From Massilia sp. erpn (GTDB taxonomy: Bacteria > Pseudomonadota > Gammaproteobacteria > Burkholderiales > Burkholderiaceae_D): DNA of 64,000 nucleotides. A model generated the notes under the pieces. That model searched no databases, was not told the DNA's origin, and worked only from the letters and a program-made list of their open reading frames with translations. Shown piece by piece: positions 61,778 to 64,000 of this stretch. Position numbers and translations under genes: made by a program. The stretch covers positions 4,526,001 through 4,590,000 of the forward strand of contig NZ_CP053748.1 in the NCBI RefSeq assembly GCF_024400215.1. Reading direction: 5' to 3'. Positions within the stretch are counted from its first letter, which is position 1, and each line of letters opens with the position of its first letter.

Positions 61778-63682
61778 TTAGCGCTGCGGTTCCTGGCGGC
61801 GGTCGAGGAAAAGGCTATTGCCGTGGATTTTCTTGGCCTGCTTTTTCGCTTCGGCAGCGGCGGTGGCGATCTGGTGATGGGAATAATACTGGTTCGGTTC
61901 CACCTTGATCACGCCCAGCGATAAACTCATCAGCGAGTAAAACACCTTCTTGCCTTGCCGGTCCTCACTGATATAGCCACCGCGTTCGCGGTCTTCAATG
62001 CTGTAGTAATCCATGATGCGCTGGCCGAAATCGTCCAGAATGGCCTGGCAGCGTTCACGCCAGTCTTCGCTCTGGAATTGGATCATGAAATCGTCGCCGC
62101 CGATATGGCCGATAAAGTCGCGGTTTGGATCGCAATGGGCGCTCAAAATACTGCCGGTCAATTGGATCACATCGTCGCCGCGCCGGTAGCCATACACATC
62201 GTTAAATGGCTTGAAATGGTCGAGGTCGCAATAGCAGACCCAAAAGCGGGTATCGCTTTGCAGCAGACGGTCGATATGCTCATTGATCGGCACATTGCCC
62301 GGCAATTGGGTCAGGGGATTGGCATAGCGTGCGGCGTGGATCTGCATTTGCGTGATCTCGCGCATCAGGTCGTGTCCGGTACCCATGCCCAGGTAGCGGC
62401 CCTGCTCGGTGATGATGAAGCCGTTGAACAGGTGGTGCGCCGCCGATTCGGCCATGCGGAAGGACAGCTCCTGCAGGCTGGTGTCCTTGTCGGCGATCAG
62501 CGGCCGGCCATCCATGAACTGCTTGCAGGATTTCTTGCCGTACAGCTCGCGCTGATAGGGGCGGGCGAAGTGGTCGATCATGACGAAGCGCGAGATCAGG
62601 CCCAGCGGCACATCCTTTTCCACCACGGGAATGATCAGGAGCTTGGGATCGGCCTTGAAGATTTCGTACACATCATTGTTGTTCATACTGGGTGGCACGG
62701 CCGCCACGCGGTGCAGCAGTTTCAGGATGCTCACGGCATTTTTCTCGATACTGCGTTGGGGGTAGACGGCTACGCCATTGCGGCTGAGCGCCTTCACCAC
62801 TTCGCCCGGCAGGGCCTTGGCCGGGCTGGCATGCGGCCGTCCCAGATGATAACCCTGGGCGTAGGCCACCCCCAGGTCGCGCAGCACGAGCAGTTCGGCC
62901 TGGCTTTCGATACCCTCGGCGATGACCAGGGTATCGGATTTGTCGGCAATCTCCTGGATGGAGCGCACGAATTGCAACTTCACGGGATCGTTGTTGATGC
63001 CCTGGATGAAGTGCATGTCGATCTTCACGTATTCGGGGCGCAGCTCCGACCACAGGCGCAGGCTGGAAAAGCCTTCGCCCAGGTCGTCGATGGCGATACG
63101 GAAGCCCATATTCCGGTAGTGCAGCACGGCTTCGCGCATCAGCTCATAATCGTAGGTGGGCTGGTTTTCGGTCAGCTCGATGATGACGCGATCGGGGTGC
63201 AGACCGATCTGCTGGATGGTTTCCAGCGTTTCGCCGCGCGCGCCGGAGCGCTGCGGCATCAGGCATTCCGGACTGACGTTCAGGAACAGCTTGCCCGGCA
63301 GGTTCAGCTCGGCAAAGCGTTCCAGCACCACGCGCCGGCACAGATGTTCGACTTCCTGGGTCAGGTTGTTTGCCCGCGCCACCTTGAACAGATTCATCGG
63401 TGCATGCAGCGGGCTGTCCGACGGTCCCCGTATCAGCCCCTCGTAAGCCACGATCTCGCCCGTCTGCATCTGGATAATGGGCTGGAACAGGGCGCTCAGC
63501 TGCCGCCTGCCGATGATGTCGAGCAGATGCTGGCCCAGCAGCTCGTCGGAGACACTGGGCTGCTGCAGCGGCGCGGAAGGGCGCGGCGGGGCGGTGTGCT
63601 GGACGGACTGGGGTGGCAGTAAGGTCGCTTGGCTCACGGTATATGGGCTCGGGGTGGGAGAGCGGCCCAGCATATATGACAT
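61778..63682 (-). CDS. EAL-CBS-GGDEF cyclic-di-GMP signalling protein
   Basis: A 634-residue cytoplasmic protein. After a Pro/Ser/Gln-rich N-terminus, an EAL domain spans about 55-290. The signature is YEGLIRG instead of ExLLR, and DDLGEGFSSLRLW, EYVKIDMHFI and AEGIESQ are present. About 300-430 is a CBS-pair sensory region. About 460-625 is a GGDEF domain with GHIGGDDFMIQF. The catalytic glutamate of EAL, its following residues and GGDDF look compatible with activity, but both motifs deviate slightly, so which activity dominates is unclear. No membrane segment is seen. The gene is divergent from the secreted protein at 63810. No good Shine-Dalgarno marks the start; an ATG three codons on is possible. 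Confidence 0.88.
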   Translation of the reverse strand: MSYMLGRSPTPSPYTVSQATLLPPQSVQHTAPPRPSAPLQQPSVSDELLGQHLLDIIGRRQLSALFQPIIQMQTGEIVAYEGLIRGPSDSPLHAPMNLFKVARANNLTQEVEHLCRRVVLERFAELNLPGKLFLNVSPECLMPQRSGARGETLETIQQIGLHPDRVIIELTENQPTYDYELMREAVLHYRNMGFRIAIDDLGEGFSSLRLWSELRPEYVKIDMHFIQGINNDPVKLQFVRSIQEIADKSDTLVIAEGIESQAELLVLRDLGVAYAQGYHLGRPHASPAKALPGEVVKALSRNGVAVYPQRSIEKNAVSILKLLHRVAAVPPSMNNNDVYEIFKADPKLLIIPVVEKDVPLGLISRFVMIDHFARPYQRELYGKKSCKQFMDGRPLIADKDTSLQELSFRMAESAAHHLFNGFIITEQGRYLGMGTGHDLMREITQMQIHAARYANPLTQLPGNVPINEHIDRLLQSDTRFWVCYCDLDHFKPFNDVYGYRRGDDVIQLTGSILSAHCDPNRDFIGHIGGDDFMIQFQSEDWRERCQAILDDFGQRIMDYYSIEDRERGGYISEDRQGKKVFYSLMSLSLGVIKVEPNQYYSHHQIATAAAEAKKQAKKIHGNSLFLDRRQEPQR

Positions 63683-63809
63683 TTATGACAGGATGATGAA
63701 TTTTGGAAAACAAAGTTGTTTTATTGTAATTGCTGATACCGCCCGGGCGCCGGCCTGCTTTTCGCTGCGATATGCTGGGGCTACAATAGGTTCATAACAA
63801 GGAGATCCG

Positions 63810-64000
63810 ATGCCCAAGCCGCATACTCTTCGTCACGCCGCGCTGGTCCTGCTGAGTGGTGGCCTGCTCCTGGCCGCTAGCAGCGCAGCCGCCTCCGGCA
63901 TTACCGTGCAGGTCAGCGACGAGGGCAACAAGCCCCTGGTCGACGTGATCGTGTATGCCGAGGTGGAGGGCGGTCCAGCCCTGCCCAAGACCTTGAAGCC
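63810..64000 (+). CDS. Secreted protein, partial at window edge
   Basis: Only 63 codons are in the window. The protein starts MPKPHTLRHAALVLLSGGLL and continues with a signal peptide ending around AAASG, then ITVQVSDEGNKPLVDVIVYAE, the opening of a beta-sandwich of the carboxypeptidase-regulatory or cupredoxin-associated kind. Similar proteins are annotated as periplasmic methylamine-utilisation-like proteins and occur beside EAL-GGDEF genes. This is from memory and weak. AAGGAG eight bases before the ATG supports the start. Confidence 0.6.
   Translation, partial: MPKPHTLRHAALVLLSGGLLLAASSAAASGITVQVSDEGNKPLVDVIVYAEVEGGPALPKTLK

Overview
The window looks like a chromosomal segment of a GC-rich betaproteobacterium of the Oxalobacteraceae type (Massilia/Duganella/Janthinobacterium-like). 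This is an inference from high-GC coding style, the paired cyanophycin synthetases with their DUF1854 and ABC-transporter partners, and the kind of giant Rhs proteins present. No rRNA, tRNA, CRISPR array or complete insertion sequence was seen.

Positions 1-40,100 form an Rhs polymorphic-toxin island read entirely on the minus strand. It holds two intact giant Rhs/YD-repeat genes of 5344 and 5879 codons. Each has the order: shared N-terminal leader, long YD-repeat block, about eight DUF4214-type repeats, second YD block, LysM, Gly/Ala-rich hydrophobic segment, variable toxin tip. Each ends in a start/stop overlap with its own small immunity gene. Downstream lie a truncated orphan rhs (1227 codons) with its own tip and a possible EF-Tu-domain-2-like immunity protein, then a decayed third tip fused in frame to a core fragment that runs off the window. 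A 1.8-kb stretch of the orphan core is almost identical to the same part of the first giant gene, so tip exchange by recombination is plausible. The two giant genes share a conserved promoter-like element at the same distance upstream. Short remnants of mobile or regulatory genes sit at cassette boundaries.

Positions 40,250-48,240 hold the cyanophycin region. A minus-strand ABC exporter and DUF1854 gene overlap and end at a strong terminator. Divergent from them are a shorter cyanophycin synthetase with a degenerate Mur-ligase P-loop and a complete cphA. Three BIME-like palindromic repeats of alternating orientation follow.

Positions 48,260-55,860 are mostly ordinary chromosome: a LacI-type regulator, a YegD-like Hsp70 with a DEDDh exonuclease, a small secreted Cys/His protein ahead of a ZnuD-like TonB receptor, a Sel1-repeat protein and a four-helix membrane protein.

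Positions 56,061-61,553 are a compact type VI secretion effector module. VgrG carries a C-terminal transthyretin-like extension and is translationally overlapped by an alpha/beta-hydrolase (lipase-type) effector, which in turn overlaps a Tli4-family immunity protein with an export signal. The window closes with an EAL-CBS-GGDEF signalling protein and the start of a divergent secreted protein.
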